DNA of 64,000 nucleotides. It comes from an uncultured beta proteobacterium (GTDB taxonomy: Bacteria; Pseudomonadota; Gammaproteobacteria; Burkholderiales; Burkholderiaceae_B). Below the pieces are notes generated by a model that worked only from the letters and a program-made list of their open reading frames with translations, was not told the DNA's origin and searched no databases. Where the stretch lies: contig CAIJKV010000205.1 in assembly GCA_903821335.1 (NCBI GenBank), forward strand, positions 62,001 through 126,000. The letters run 5' to 3'. Made by a program: the position numbers and the translations under genes. Positions 44,096 through 53,550 of this stretch are shown piece by piece (the first letter of the stretch is position 1; the number at the start of each line of letters is the position of its first letter).

Positions 44096-45832
44096 GTGCA
44101 TCAACATAACCAGTCCACCCCCGCCAGACTGACAGCCACTGCCACGGTAAAACTACCGCGGCTGGTACTGTTTGCGCTGGCCCTGGTGTACATCGTGGCC
44201 GGACTGTTTGGTCGCGACCCATGGAAAACCGATGATGTCGTTGGCCTGGCTGCGATGCTGTCGGCGCTGGATGCCGGCGGGCAAGCGTGGCTACTGCCCC
44301 ACGTGGGGCCCATGGCATTGTCCCAGGACGGCCCCATGGTCATGTGGATGGGTGCAGGCCTGATTCATCTGCTTGGGCATTGGCTGGGTGATATCACCGC
44401 GTCGCGCATTGGCAACCTGCTCTGGTTCGCCATGACAATGTGGGCCATGTGGTACGGCACCTACCTGCTGGGTCGTCGGGCTGAAGCCCAACCCCTGGCG
44501 TTGCCCTTCGGCGGCGAACCAACGATCAAGGATTATGGTCGCATGCTCGCGGACGCCGCAGTGCTGTTGCTGCTGGCCACGGTCGGGATTCTGGTGCGCA
44601 TGCACGAAACCTCGATCGTGCCCGCCATCATTGCCTGGCAGGCACTTGCCTTCTACGCGCTGGCTCGCATGCTCGACAAGCCGGTACTGGGGTCCACCGT
44701 GCTTGGCATTGCGCTGGCCGGCGCCTTCCTCACGCGGGCCTGGCCCGGCACGGTGCCTATTTTGCTGGCCGTCCCGATTGTCTTCGTTCCGCGCAGCGCC
44801 CTCTGGTCTGCCCGGCGCTGGGTGCTCTGGGCCTTGCTGCTGGCCATGACACTGGTGCTGGCCTGGTGGGAACCCGCCCGTCGGGCTGACCCGGCATGGA
44901 TGCAAGCCTGGGCCAACTGGAACGAATCGTTTTTCGGGCTTCCCGACTACGAGGTCGCCCTGCGCCCCCTGCGCGATCTGCCCTGGTTCCTCTGGCCAAT
45001 CTGGCCGCTGGCCTTGCTGTCGGTCTGGCAATGGCGTCACTGGATTACGGCACCCCACATCTGGATTCCCCTGGCCTTCGTGTTGGGCGTGCTGCTGACC
45101 TTGCCGGTCATGACCGAGCACTCCGAACCCGATTATATTTTGTTGACGTTGCCGCTCGCCGTGCTCGCCGCGTTCGCCCTGCCGACCATGCGACGTGGTG
45201 TGATCAATACACTGGACTGGTTCGCACTGATGTGCTTTTCCGTCACGATCGTATGCGTATGGCTGGGCTGGTTTGCTCTGCATTTCGAAATACCCAAGCA
45301 GATTTCAATCAACATCGGCCGCCAGACGGTAGGCTTCGAACCTCATATTTCCTGGTGGGCCGTCATCGTGGCGGTGCTGGTCACACTTGGCTGGGTGGCC
45401 ATGGTTCTCTGGCGCGTGCGATATCATCCCAGCATGCTGTGGCGCGGGGCGGTGCTCTGCGCCGCAGGCATCACCGCAACGTGGGCATTGCTGGTGCTGC
45501 TCTGGATGCCGGCGGTGGATTATGTGCGTAGCTATCGCCCCATGTCGGCGCAGGTCAGGCACGTCCTGACCGAACTCAGTGAGCAAGGCGGCAAGCCTGC
45601 ATGCCTGCGAGAGCAAGGTCTGTCCCTGGGGCCGCGTGCGTCGCTCTATGTCTTTGACAAGATCGTGTTCTCGTACGATTCGTCCTGCCCGTTCGTGCTG
45701 CAACAAACGACCTTAAAGCAACTGCAGGATGGCACAGCTGGCTACAGCGATGGCGCCAAGGTGCTATGGCTGGGGTCACGCGGCGCCGACCGGTTTGACC
45801 GCTACCGGCTGCTGCAAGTGCAGACAAAATGA
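44096..45832 (+). CDS. Membrane glycosyltransferase, GT39/ArnT-like
   Basis: The 578-residue protein has about 12 hydrophobic segments. The first periplasmic loop holds the acidic pair of the PMT/ArnT superfamily (GRDPWKTDD), and a soluble C-terminal part follows residue 490. Enzymes of this family transfer a sugar from a polyprenyl phosphate carrier to lipid or protein on the outer face of the membrane. The acceptor here is unknown. The start is GTG at 44096. It overlaps the MATE gene by four bases, so the two products are made together. Confidence 0.85.
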   Translation: MHQHNQSTPARLTATATVKLPRLVLFALALVYIVAGLFGRDPWKTDDVVGLAAMLSALDAGGQAWLLPHVGPMALSQDGPMVMWMGAGLIHLLGHWLGDITASRIGNLLWFAMTMWAMWYGTYLLGRRAEAQPLALPFGGEPTIKDYGRMLADAAVLLLLATVGILVRMHETSIVPAIIAWQALAFYALARMLDKPVLGSTVLGIALAGAFLTRAWPGTVPILLAVPIVFVPRSALWSARRWVLWALLLAMTLVLAWWEPARRADPAWMQAWANWNESFFGLPDYEVALRPLRDLPWFLWPIWPLALLSVWQWRHWITAPHIWIPLAFVLGVLLTLPVMTEHSEPDYILLTLPLAVLAAFALPTMRRGVINTLDWFALMCFSVTIVCVWLGWFALHFEIPKQISINIGRQTVGFEPHISWWAVIVAVLVTLGWVAMVLWRVRYHPSMLWRGAVLCAAGITATWALLVLLWMPAVDYVRSYRPMSAQVRHVLTELSEQGGKPACLREQGLSLGPRASLYVFDKIVFSYDSSCPFVLQQTTLKQLQDGTAGYSDGAKVLWLGSRGADRFDRYRLLQVQTK

Positions 45833-47226
45833 CGGCTGTCGATACCGGCCCGCAGTCATTTGCAGCAACGCTGCATGCCATTCTCAAACAATCCTGGCCC
45901 ATCCTTGTCAGTTCCTGGGCCAGCATGGCGTTTGGCGTACTGGACACCTCCATGACGGGCCACTCGAGTCCGACTGACCTGGCTGCCATGGCACTGGCGA
46001 TCTCGGTCTACATCACAGTATTTGTCGGTCTCATGGGTGTCATGCACGCCCTGATCCCGATCCAGGCCCAATATGTCGGCGCCGGCGATCTGGAACGGGT
46101 CGGACACGCCTGGGGTCAGGGTATCTGGCTGTCGCTGGCACTGTCAGTGCTGGGCGGCGCGGTCATGCTGTTCCCGGATATCTGGCTGAGTTTCTCGGGT
46201 GAGGTCGCAGCCGATGTCCGCTCGCGCATGGCCGACTACCTGCTGGCACTGACCTTCGCACTCCCTGCGGCCCTGATGTTTCGTACCGTGTACGCGCTGG
46301 CCAATGCCGTGTCGCGCCCCAAGCTCATCATGATGATCAACCTGGGCGGGATCGCGCTTAAGGTGTTTCTCAACTGGCTGCTGATTTTTGGCAACTGGGG
46401 CCTGCCCGCACTGGGCGCGCCGGGCGCGGGCATGGCCTCAGCCATCGTGTTCTGGATCAGTCTGGGAGTAGGCTTGTGGGTCGTCATGCGCACCCCTTTT
46501 TACCGACAGTTCCATCTGCGCATCGGTCGGCCCGACATCGCAGCCCTTTGGAATATTCTCAAACTTGGACTGCCAATGGGTGGCTCGTACCTCGTCGAGG
46601 TCTGCGCCTTCACCTTCATGTCGCTGCTGGTCGCACAAGAAGGCACGGCCGTCATCGGCGGGCACCAGATCACCGCCAACCTTGCTGCGCTCGCCTACAT
46701 GACGCCCATGGCAATCGGGGTGGCGACCTCAGCCCTGACCGCGCGGGCAATTGGTGCACGCCAGCTCGAGCAGGCGCATCGCACGGGCATGATGGGGCTG
46801 GTGGTCGGCCTGTGTGCCGCAGTGATCACGGCCTCCTGCCTGTTTGCCGGACGTGAGTTGATCGTGTCGCTCTACACCAACAACCCAAAGGTCGCGGCCG
46901 TCGCACTATCGTTGCTGGTGTTGTTGCCCTGGTTCCACATCGTCGACTCCATGCAGTGCATCAACAGCTATCTGTTGCGTGCACACAAAATTGCAACAGT
47001 ACCGATGCTGTTACAGACCTTCGCACTGATGATCATTGGCTTGTTGGGTGGCTGGTGGTTCGGGTTTGGACCCGGGCTGGGTTTCATGGACCCATTGCGC
47101 AACGTGCTTCTGGCGGGTTCGCCCATTGGTGCCGGAACCATGTGGCTGATGGCCACCCTTGGACTGTCGGTCTCGACCCTGCTCCTGCATAGCTGGTATC
47201 GCTACATCGTCAGGCGCGAAGCCTAG
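45829..47226 (+). CDS. MATE-family efflux transporter (NorM-like)
   Basis: The 465-residue protein has 12 membrane segments in two halves, each with MATE features. It opens ILKQSWPILVSSWASMAFGV, and the second half has LGLPMGGSYLVEVCAFTFMS and VGVATSALTARAIGARQ-like sequence (GVATSALTARAIGAR). MATE proteins export cationic drugs or metabolites using Na+ or H+; they also belong to the superfamily of lipid-linked sugar flippases. Overlap with the glycosyltransferase gene (ATGA) raises the possibility of a joint envelope role. Confidence 0.92.
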   Translation: MTAVDTGPQSFAATLHAILKQSWPILVSSWASMAFGVLDTSMTGHSSPTDLAAMALAISVYITVFVGLMGVMHALIPIQAQYVGAGDLERVGHAWGQGIWLSLALSVLGGAVMLFPDIWLSFSGEVAADVRSRMADYLLALTFALPAALMFRTVYALANAVSRPKLIMMINLGGIALKVFLNWLLIFGNWGLPALGAPGAGMASAIVFWISLGVGLWVVMRTPFYRQFHLRIGRPDIAALWNILKLGLPMGGSYLVEVCAFTFMSLLVAQEGTAVIGGHQITANLAALAYMTPMAIGVATSALTARAIGARQLEQAHRTGMMGLVVGLCAAVITASCLFAGRELIVSLYTNNPKVAAVALSLLVLLPWFHIVDSMQCINSYLLRAHKIATVPMLLQTFALMIIGLLGGWWFGFGPGLGFMDPLRNVLLAGSPIGAGTMWLMATLGLSVSTLLLHSWYRYIVRREA

Positions 47227-47282
47227 CCACGCGCCTGCCTGTGCAGCCGGGTGAGCCCCTGCACGGGACGCACCGGTGCCAA

Positions 47283-47978
47283 TCAAACTTTCAGAAACAC
47301 GTCCCGATAGTATTTGAGCTCGTCGATCGACTCGTAAATATCGGCAAGCGCCTCGTGCTTGCTGCGCTTCTCAAACCCCTTAAGCAGTTCGGGCTTCCAG
47401 CGACGGGCCAGTTCCTTGAGCGTACTGACATCAATGGTGCGGTAGTGGCAGAACTGCTCAAGCTTGGGCATGTACTTGAACATGAAACGTCGGTCCTGAC
47501 TGACGGTGTTGCCGCACAGGGGTGACTTGCCTGGCGGCACATGCTTGGCCAGGAACTCGAGCAACTGCGCCTCGGCCTGCGACTCGTCGATCAGCGACGC
47601 CTTGACCTTGTCGGTCAGTCCGCTCTTGCCGTGTGTGGCACGATTCCAGCTATCCATCGCGTCAAGCAGGCTATCGGGCTGGTGAATCACCAGCACCGGG
47701 CCCTGCGCCACGATTGTCAGGTCCGGCTCGGTAATCACGATGGCGACTTCAATGATCCGTTCTGTTTCAGGGTCAAGACCGGTCATTTCCATGTCGAGCC
47801 AGATCAGCCGGAACTCATTGAGCGGCGGGGCGGCCACGCGTTTGGACACGTTGGCAGGCGTGGTGGTCAAGGCAGTGACCGGGGCGACGATCAGGCTGGT
47901 GGCCGAATCGCCCGCGGAACTGCCCGCCGAAATCGTGTCAGGTACTGAGGGAGGGTTGGTCGCCATATAATCATTCAT
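47283..47978 (-). CDS. orn: Oligoribonuclease, with an N-terminal extension
   Basis: The 231-residue protein has a DEDDh exonuclease core starting near residue 58 ([16 protein letters not shown]), with [21 protein letters not shown] and the C-terminal [16 protein letters not shown]. It degrades two- to five-residue RNA fragments, including pGpG from cyclic-di-GMP. E. coli Orn has 181 residues; here about 54 Ser/Thr/Ala/Val-rich residues precede the core. ATG 47978 has AAGG nine bases upstream; later in-frame starts inside the extension would not remove it fully. Confidence 0.93.
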   Translation of the reverse strand: MNDYMATNPPSVPDTISAGSSAGDSATSLIVAPVTALTTTPANVSKRVAAPPLNEFRLIWLDMEMTGLDPETERIIEVAIVITEPDLTIVAQGPVLVIHQPDSLLDAMDSWNRATHGKSGLTDKVKASLIDESQAEAQLLEFLAKHVPPGKSPLCGNTVSQDRRFMFKYMPKLEQFCHYRTIDVSTLKELARRWKPELLKGFEKRSKHEALADIYESIDELKYYRDVFLKV

Positions 47979-48066
47979 CCGTTTAAACCTTGGGCTGGCC
48001 TGAGACATTCATACAGGCTCGACCCCAATTTTCTCACACCACAAGTCACAGGGCTGACAAGGTCGC

Positions 48067-49311
48067 ATGCTCACCATTCTTTTTGTTGCCTTCCTGCTTA
48101 TCACCGTCGTCCTGCGCTTGTGGCTGGCCAGCAGGCAAATCCGGCATGTCGCAGCGAACCGCGGCACCGTACCTGCCGAGTTTGCATCCCGAATCGGACT
48201 GATCAGCCACCAGCGTGCCGCAGACTACACCGTCGCACGCGTGCGTCTCAGTATGCTCGAAGGGATATTCGACGCAGCCGTGCTGATCGGCCTGACGCTG
48301 CTCGGTGGCCTGCAGGCAATCGACACACAGGTCAGTGCCCTGACACAGCACGCACTCTGGCACCAGGTGTTACTGGTCGTGGTGGTGGGGCTGTTCCTGG
48401 GCCTGCTGGGCCTGCCTTTTTCCATCTATCACCAGTTCGGGCTCGAATCAAAATTCGGCTTCAACCGGATGACACCGGGACTGTTCGTCAAGGACATGCT
48501 GACAGGCTTGCTGGTGGGTGCCATCCTGGGTGTACCCCTGGTCGTGGCGGTGCTGTGGCTGATGGCCAGCAGCGGCACGTACTGGTGGCTGTGGGCCTGG
48601 GGACTGTGGGTCGCTTACATGCTGCTGATCATGCTGATCGCCCCGGTGTGGATCATGCCCCTGTTCAACAAGTTCACTCCGCTGGCCGATCCTGCGCTTG
48701 CCGACAACATTCACGCACTTGCACGTCGCTGCGGTTTTTCCTTGAGTGGCCTGTTCGTCATGGATGGGTCCAAACGATCGGCGCATGGCAACGCTTTCTT
48801 TACCGGCTTTGGGAAATCACGCAGGATCGTGTTTTTCGACACACTGATGTCGCGCCTGACACCAGACGAAATTATCGCTGTCCTGGCGCACGAACTGGGG
48901 CATTTCGCGCACAAGCATATTATCAAGCGCCTGGCCATGAGCTTTACCGGCGCACTGATATTCTTTGCCCTGCTGGGATGGCTGGCCAGGCAAACCTGGT
49001 TCTATACCGACCTGGGCGTCATGCCGCAACTGGGCATGCGCAACGACGGGATGGCGCTGATCCTGTTCTTTCTGGTCGTCCCTGTCTTTACGTTCGTGCT
49101 GACACCCGTGTTCAGCTGGTTTTCACGCAAGGATGAATTCCAGGCAGATCACTATGCCAGCACGCAAAGCGCCTCCGATCAACTCGTGTCGGCACTGGTC
49201 AAACTGGTGGATGACAATGCCTCAACCCTGACCCCCGATCCCGTTCATTCGGCGTTCTACGACAGCCATCCTCCTGTAGCCATTCGTATCCGCAAGTTGC
49301 TTGCGTCATGA
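48067..49311 (+). CDS. M48-family membrane metalloprotease (Ste24/CAAX protease 1-like)
   Basis: The 414-residue protein has several membrane segments and the zinc motif HELGH near residue 277 (VLAHELGHFAHKH). A third zinc ligand Glu is expected in the DEFQADHYAS region. The layout follows Ste24-type proteases rather than HtpX, which is shorter. It probably takes part in membrane protein quality control. It overlaps rsgA by four bases (ATGA), a linked arrangement with orn seen in Burkholderiales. Confidence 0.92.
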   Translation: MLTILFVAFLLITVVLRLWLASRQIRHVAANRGTVPAEFASRIGLISHQRAADYTVARVRLSMLEGIFDAAVLIGLTLLGGLQAIDTQVSALTQHALWHQVLLVVVVGLFLGLLGLPFSIYHQFGLESKFGFNRMTPGLFVKDMLTGLLVGAILGVPLVVAVLWLMASSGTYWWLWAWGLWVAYMLLIMLIAPVWIMPLFNKFTPLADPALADNIHALARRCGFSLSGLFVMDGSKRSAHGNAFFTGFGKSRRIVFFDTLMSRLTPDEIIAVLAHELGHFAHKHIIKRLAMSFTGALIFFALLGWLARQTWFYTDLGVMPQLGMRNDGMALILFFLVVPVFTFVLTPVFSWFSRKDEFQADHYASTQSASDQLVSALVKLVDDNASTLTPDPVHSAFYDSHPPVAIRIRKLLAS

Positions 49312-50213
49312 GCGGGCGCACACAGGGACGCGTGATTGCGGCACACGGCCGGCACTACACCGTAGAGCTTGTCGACGGCACACTGATCAAATGTTTCCCG
49401 CGTGGCAAAAAAAATGATGCAACAGTCGGCGATAACGTCGAGATCACGCTACAGGGGCACAATGAGGGCGCACTGGAAACCATCTTGCCGCGCAAGAATC
49501 TGCTGTATCGGTCCGATGAATCGCGCAGCAAACAATTTGCGGCCAACGTCGATCAACTTCTGTTTGTGATCGCCGTCGAACCCCAGTTTTCCGATGACCT
49601 GCTGGGTCGCGCGCTGGCTGGCGCCTGGTCGGCCGACATCACTCCGGTCATCCTGCTCAACAAGATCGACCTGGTGGATGGCCTTGAGGCCGCCCGCGTC
49701 AAACTTGCGCCGTTTCGCCAGTTGGGTGTGCAAATCATCGATGTCTGTGCGCATGACCCGGAGCAGTTAAACACCAACCTGTTGCCCTTGCTCGCAGGCA
49801 AGACCTCGTTGCTGCTGGGTCAAAGTGCCATGGGCAAGTCGACCTTGCTCAATACACTCATCCCGAAGGCACAGGCCGCGACCCAAATGCACTCCGTAGC
49901 GCTCGGTGCGGGCAAGCACACCACCACCAGCACACGGCTCTACCACTTGCCCGACGCAGGGGGTGACCTGATCGATTCGCCGGGTTTCCAGGGTTTTGGG
50001 TTACTGCACCTGACGCACAAGGATATCGAACGCGGTTTTCCTGAGTTCACTACGCACACACCTTCTTGCCGCTTCTATAACTGCACCCACCAGCACGAAC
50101 CCGGCTGTGGTGTGCTCGCCGCACTGGCGCGCCACGAAATCGATGCCGCGCGACATGCCCTGTATATTCGATTGATACTCGCCAAGTCGGCGCATGAGAG
50201 TCACTACAGCTAA
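49308..50213 (+). CDS. rsgA: Ribosome small subunit-dependent GTPase RsgA
   Basis: The 301-residue protein has an N-terminal OB fold and then a circularly permuted GTPase: G4 (LLNKIDLV) comes before G1 (GQSAMGKST) and G3 (DSPGFQ). The C-terminal zinc knuckle is CRFYNCTHQHEPGC. It helps late maturation of the 30S subunit. The start codon overlaps the protease stop, implying coupled translation. Confidence 0.96.
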   Translation: MSGRTQGRVIAAHGRHYTVELVDGTLIKCFPRGKKNDATVGDNVEITLQGHNEGALETILPRKNLLYRSDESRSKQFAANVDQLLFVIAVEPQFSDDLLGRALAGAWSADITPVILLNKIDLVDGLEAARVKLAPFRQLGVQIIDVCAHDPEQLNTNLLPLLAGKTSLLLGQSAMGKSTLLNTLIPKAQAATQMHSVALGAGKHTTTSTRLYHLPDAGGDLIDSPGFQGFGLLHLTHKDIERGFPEFTTHTPSCRFYNCTHQHEPGCGVLAALARHEIDAARHALYIRLILAKSAHESHYS

Positions 50214-50237
50214 CACGGCAACCCGCACGGACATCGG

Positions 50238-50963
50238 CTAAGTTGCCGACTCAGACAAGATCTGACACAGTCCACGCAACATCGCTGCCGTGGCGCCCCA
50301 GATGAAGTAGTGCTCCCAGGGGGCTGAGTAGTACTGGCGCGTCGTGCCGTCAGCCAGGGTGGCACGGTGTAGCCGGTAGTGCGCCGGGTTTGTCAGGTAC
50401 GACAACGGCACCTCGAAGATCTCAGCCACCTCAAAGGTATCGGGCGTCAAAGCAAAACCCGTCCGAACCAGTGCGGTGATCGGCGTGATGGCGAAACCTG
50501 ACGACGTCAGGTAGCGAGGCAACCCGCCCAGCACTTCGACGAAATCCCTCGACAAACCTGTTTCCTCTTCAGTCTCGCGCAATGCGGCGGCAGTCGGACT
50601 GGCGTCGAGCGTTTCGATGCGACCACCGGGAAAGGCAATCTGACCAGCGTGATCGTTGAGGTGCGCAGTCCGCTGGGTCAACAGAACCGTCACGCCAGTC
50701 GGTCGCATCACCAGGGGCACCAGAACTGCGGCTTCGACAGGCGTGCCCTCGCGTCCAGGATAGCGCTTGGCGGACTCGTCAGGAATATCAAGCAAGCGCT
50801 CATGCTGGGCCGACAGCACGGCACGCAACGCGTCCGGCGTCAGGCAGTCGGGCGAGACAGCGGCAAACGTCGATGTTGACGCGACCCACGGCTGGCTCTG
50901 AGGGTCGAATGCGGTCCGCATGGGTGGACGGCGAGTGCGTGGCGGCGGATTGGGAGACGACAT
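50238..50963 (-). CDS. Nudix hydrolase, CoA pyrophosphatase (NudL/YeaB) type
   Basis: The 241-residue protein has both family marks: the CoA-specific motif VLLTQRTAHLNDHAGQIAFP, running into FPGG, and the Nudix helix AAALRETEEETGL. Such enzymes split CoA or oxidised CoA into phosphopantetheine and 3',5'-ADP. ATG 50963 is the longest start; ATG 50921 is an alternative and neither has a clear ribosome site. It is convergent with rsgA and divergent from the amidohydrolase-Liv operon. Confidence 0.9.
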   Translation of the reverse strand: MSSPNPPPRTRRPPMRTAFDPQSQPWVASTSTFAAVSPDCLTPDALRAVLSAQHERLLDIPDESAKRYPGREGTPVEAAVLVPLVMRPTGVTVLLTQRTAHLNDHAGQIAFPGGRIETLDASPTAAALRETEEETGLSRDFVEVLGGLPRYLTSSGFAITPITALVRTGFALTPDTFEVAEIFEVPLSYLTNPAHYRLHRATLADGTTRQYYSAPWEHYFIWGATAAMLRGLCQILSESAT

Positions 50964-51072
50964 GGATAAAACTGATCAAGACTGATAGAAAAACATACAG
51001 ACTCCTTTTTAACCGAATCTGGCCCACATTATGGAATAATGAATTTCAAATTTTGTTTAACACAGAGATACT

Positions 51073-52302
51073 ATGACAGTCATGTTGATTCAGGGCGGGA
51101 ATGTCCTTGATATTGAAACCCTGACCCTCCAGGCAGCCTGCGTGCTGCTTCAGGATGGCCTGATCGTAGCGGTCGGCCCAAATCTCACCGCGCCGCCCGG
51201 CGCGCACATCATCAACGCCAAGGGTCTGACGGTCATGCCCGGCATGATTGACTGCCACACGCACATCGTTGCGTCACAGGTCAACCTGGGCATCAACGCC
51301 AACCTGCCCAACGCCCTGGCGACCTTGCGTGCGGTGCCCATCCTGTCGGGCATCCTGATGCGCGGGTTCACAACCGTGCGTGACGCCGGTGGCGCCGACT
51401 GGAGCCTGGCCGAGGCGACACGCACAGACACGATCGACGGTCCGCGGATTTTCCCGGCCGGACGTGGTTTGTCCCAGACCGGTGGTCACGGGGATTTTCG
51501 TGCACGCAATGACATCATCGAGCCTTGCGCCTGTTCCCAGAAAGTGGGCAACATTGCCCGCGTGGTCGATGGCGAGGACAACGTACGGATCGCCGTGCGT
51601 GAAGAAATCCAGAAGGGTGCCACGCAGATCAAGATCATGGCTTCGGGCGGCGTGGCGTCGCCCAACGACCCGATTCATTTCCTGGGGTATTCGCAAACAG
51701 AAATACGCGCTATTGTCGAAGAAGCCACCAATGCCGGCACCTACGTCATGGCACACGCCTATACGCCACGTGCCATCAGCCGCGCCGTACAGTATGGGGT
51801 GCGCACCATTGAACACGGCAATTTGGTCGATGCTGACACCGCGCAGGTCATGCACGACCACAACGCGTTCATGGTGCCAACGCTGGTGACCTACGAAGCG
51901 CTGGCCACCGAGGGCGCAAGCCTCGGATTTCCCGCCGAGTCGCTTGCCAAAATCGAAGCCGTGCGGGGTGACGGCAAAAAATCACTTGAAATACTTGCCA
52001 AGGCTGGCGTCAAGATGGGCCTGGGCACGGATCTGCTGGGTGCGATGCACCGGCACCAGTCCGAGGAACTCAAGATCCGTGCCGACATTCTCGGCACAGG
52101 CATGGTTCTGCAACAGGCCACGCTGGTCGGTGCCGAAATCATCGGCATGTCAGGCCGCCTGGGCGTGATCAAGCCAGGTGCCATCGCCGACCTGCTACTG
52201 GTTGACGGCAATCCGATTACCGATATCTCTTGCCTGCTGGGCCAAGGTGAGCACATCCGCGTCATCATCAAAGATGGCAAAACCTATAAAAGCCAGAACT
52301 GA
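51073..52302 (+). CDS. Prolidase-like metal-dependent amidohydrolase
   Basis: The protein has 409 residues and binuclear metal ligands: H62 and H64 (MIDCHTHI), the likely carboxylated K187 (QIKIMASGGVASPNDP), H228 (VMAHAY), H248 (TIEHGN) and an Asp in GLGTDLLG. The phrase KIMASGGVxSPxD is shared with amidohydrolase-fold Xaa-Pro or Xaa-amino-acid dipeptidases, so hydrolysis of an N-acyl amino acid or dipeptide is the best guess. It is the first gene of an operon with a complete LivKHMGF importer 21 bp downstream, implying that the importer brings in its substrate. Confidence 0.88.
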   Translation: MTVMLIQGGNVLDIETLTLQAACVLLQDGLIVAVGPNLTAPPGAHIINAKGLTVMPGMIDCHTHIVASQVNLGINANLPNALATLRAVPILSGILMRGFTTVRDAGGADWSLAEATRTDTIDGPRIFPAGRGLSQTGGHGDFRARNDIIEPCACSQKVGNIARVVDGEDNVRIAVREEIQKGATQIKIMASGGVASPNDPIHFLGYSQTEIRAIVEEATNAGTYVMAHAYTPRAISRAVQYGVRTIEHGNLVDADTAQVMHDHNAFMVPTLVTYEALATEGASLGFPAESLAKIEAVRGDGKKSLEILAKAGVKMGLGTDLLGAMHRHQSEELKIRADILGTGMVLQQATLVGAEIIGMSGRLGVIKPGAIADLLLVDGNPITDISCLLGQGEHIRVIIKDGKTYKSQN

Positions 52303-52323
52303 ACGTCTCTAAGGGGTACCTCG

Positions 52324-53550
52324 ATGGATCGTAGAAGCTTACTAAAACTCTCGGCCGTAACCGGCGCGTTGCAAATGCTGCCAGGGCTCGCCTTCGCGCA
52401 GCAGGCTGGTGTATTTCGAATTGGATCGCTCTGCCCAATCACGGGTGCCGGCAGCCCCTACGGCCCCGGCATGCAACAAGCCATACGCATGGCCGTTGAC
52501 GAAGTCAACGCCGCTGGTGGCACCGGTGGCGTCAAGTTTGAACTCTTTTCCGAAGACGACCAGACCAAGCCCGACGCTGGTGTACTGGCTGCAAAAAAGT
52601 TGATTGAAATCAATAAAGTGCAAGCCCTGCTTGGCACCTGGGCCTCAGGCGTGACGCTTGCCGTCATGCCCCTCACCGAGGCGGCCGGCATCATCGAGAT
52701 GAACACTTCGGGCGCACCTGCGATTTCCACGCTCGACACCAAGGACCTGGTCTGGCGGTTCCAGGCGACCAACGACCGGTTCGGTCAGGCCTTCGCCGAA
52801 ATTTGTAAAAAGAATGGTTACAAGCGGCCTGCCACCATGGCGTTCAACAACGCCTCAGGCCTTGGTAATACGCAGGGGTTTACCAAAGCCTGGGAAGCCG
52901 CAGGCGGCAAAGTGGTTGCCCATGTCACGTATGAACCCAATCGTCCAAGCTATCGTAGCGAACTGCAAAAAATCCTGGATGCCAAGCCCGACGTCATCGT
53001 GACCGGGTCCTATCTGCCCGACACGACGATCATTCTGCGCGAATGGTTTCAGTCTGGGGTACCCGTCAAGTGGATCATGCCGGGTTGGGCTGCCAGTCCA
53101 GACCTGGTCAAGGCCCTGGGCCCTGAGGTCTGCGAGGGGATTATTTCTGTCGACAGTATCTCGAACGAAAAGAGCAAGTCCTACGAGCACTTCGACGCAC
53201 TGTACAAGAAGGCAACCGGCAAGAATGGTTCGACGAACGTCTACGCCGCGATGACCTACGACATGGTGATCGTTCTTGCCCTGGCAATCGAGGCCGCAGG
53301 ACCCGGTGCGACGGTCGAACAGGTCAACGCCAAGCTGCGCGAGGTCGGCAACCCGGGTGGCACGCCCGTGTTTACGTTCGCTGAAGGCCGTGCACTGCTC
53401 GCCAAGAAGGAAAAGGTCAACTACGAGGGTGCCTCAAGCAAACTCGACTTTGATAAGTATGGCGATGTCACGCCGGACTTTGGCGTCTACGTGATCGAAA
53501 AAGGTGAACTGGTTCGACGCGATGTCGTATCGATCCCGGCAGGGGTCTGA
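52324..53550 (+). CDS. Branched-chain-amino-acid-type ABC substrate-binding protein
   Basis: The 408-residue protein has a twin-arginine-like signal (MDRRSLLKLSAVTGALQML, cut after LAFA). The mature part opens FRIGSLCPITGAGSPYG, the LivK/Periplas_BP_6 form. It is the receptor of the following permeases and ATPases. Given the upstream amidohydrolase, the ligand may be a dipeptide, amide or N-acyl amino acid rather than leucine. The next gene starts directly after its stop. Confidence 0.92.
   Translation: MDRRSLLKLSAVTGALQMLPGLAFAQQAGVFRIGSLCPITGAGSPYGPGMQQAIRMAVDEVNAAGGTGGVKFELFSEDDQTKPDAGVLAAKKLIEINKVQALLGTWASGVTLAVMPLTEAAGIIEMNTSGAPAISTLDTKDLVWRFQATNDRFGQAFAEICKKNGYKRPATMAFNNASGLGNTQGFTKAWEAAGGKVVAHVTYEPNRPSYRSELQKILDAKPDVIVTGSYLPDTTIILREWFQSGVPVKWIMPGWAASPDLVKALGPEVCEGIISVDSISNEKSKSYEHFDALYKKATGKNGSTNVYAAMTYDMVIVLALAIEAAGPGATVEQVNAKLREVGNPGGTPVFTFAEGRALLAKKEKVNYEGASSKLDFDKYGDVTPDFGVYVIEKGELVRRDVVSIPAGV

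Noticed and set aside
47241-47264. GTGCAG/CTGCAC hairpin between the MATE gene and orn as a terminator
   Set aside because: Only six base pairs with a large loop and no T run on either strand.
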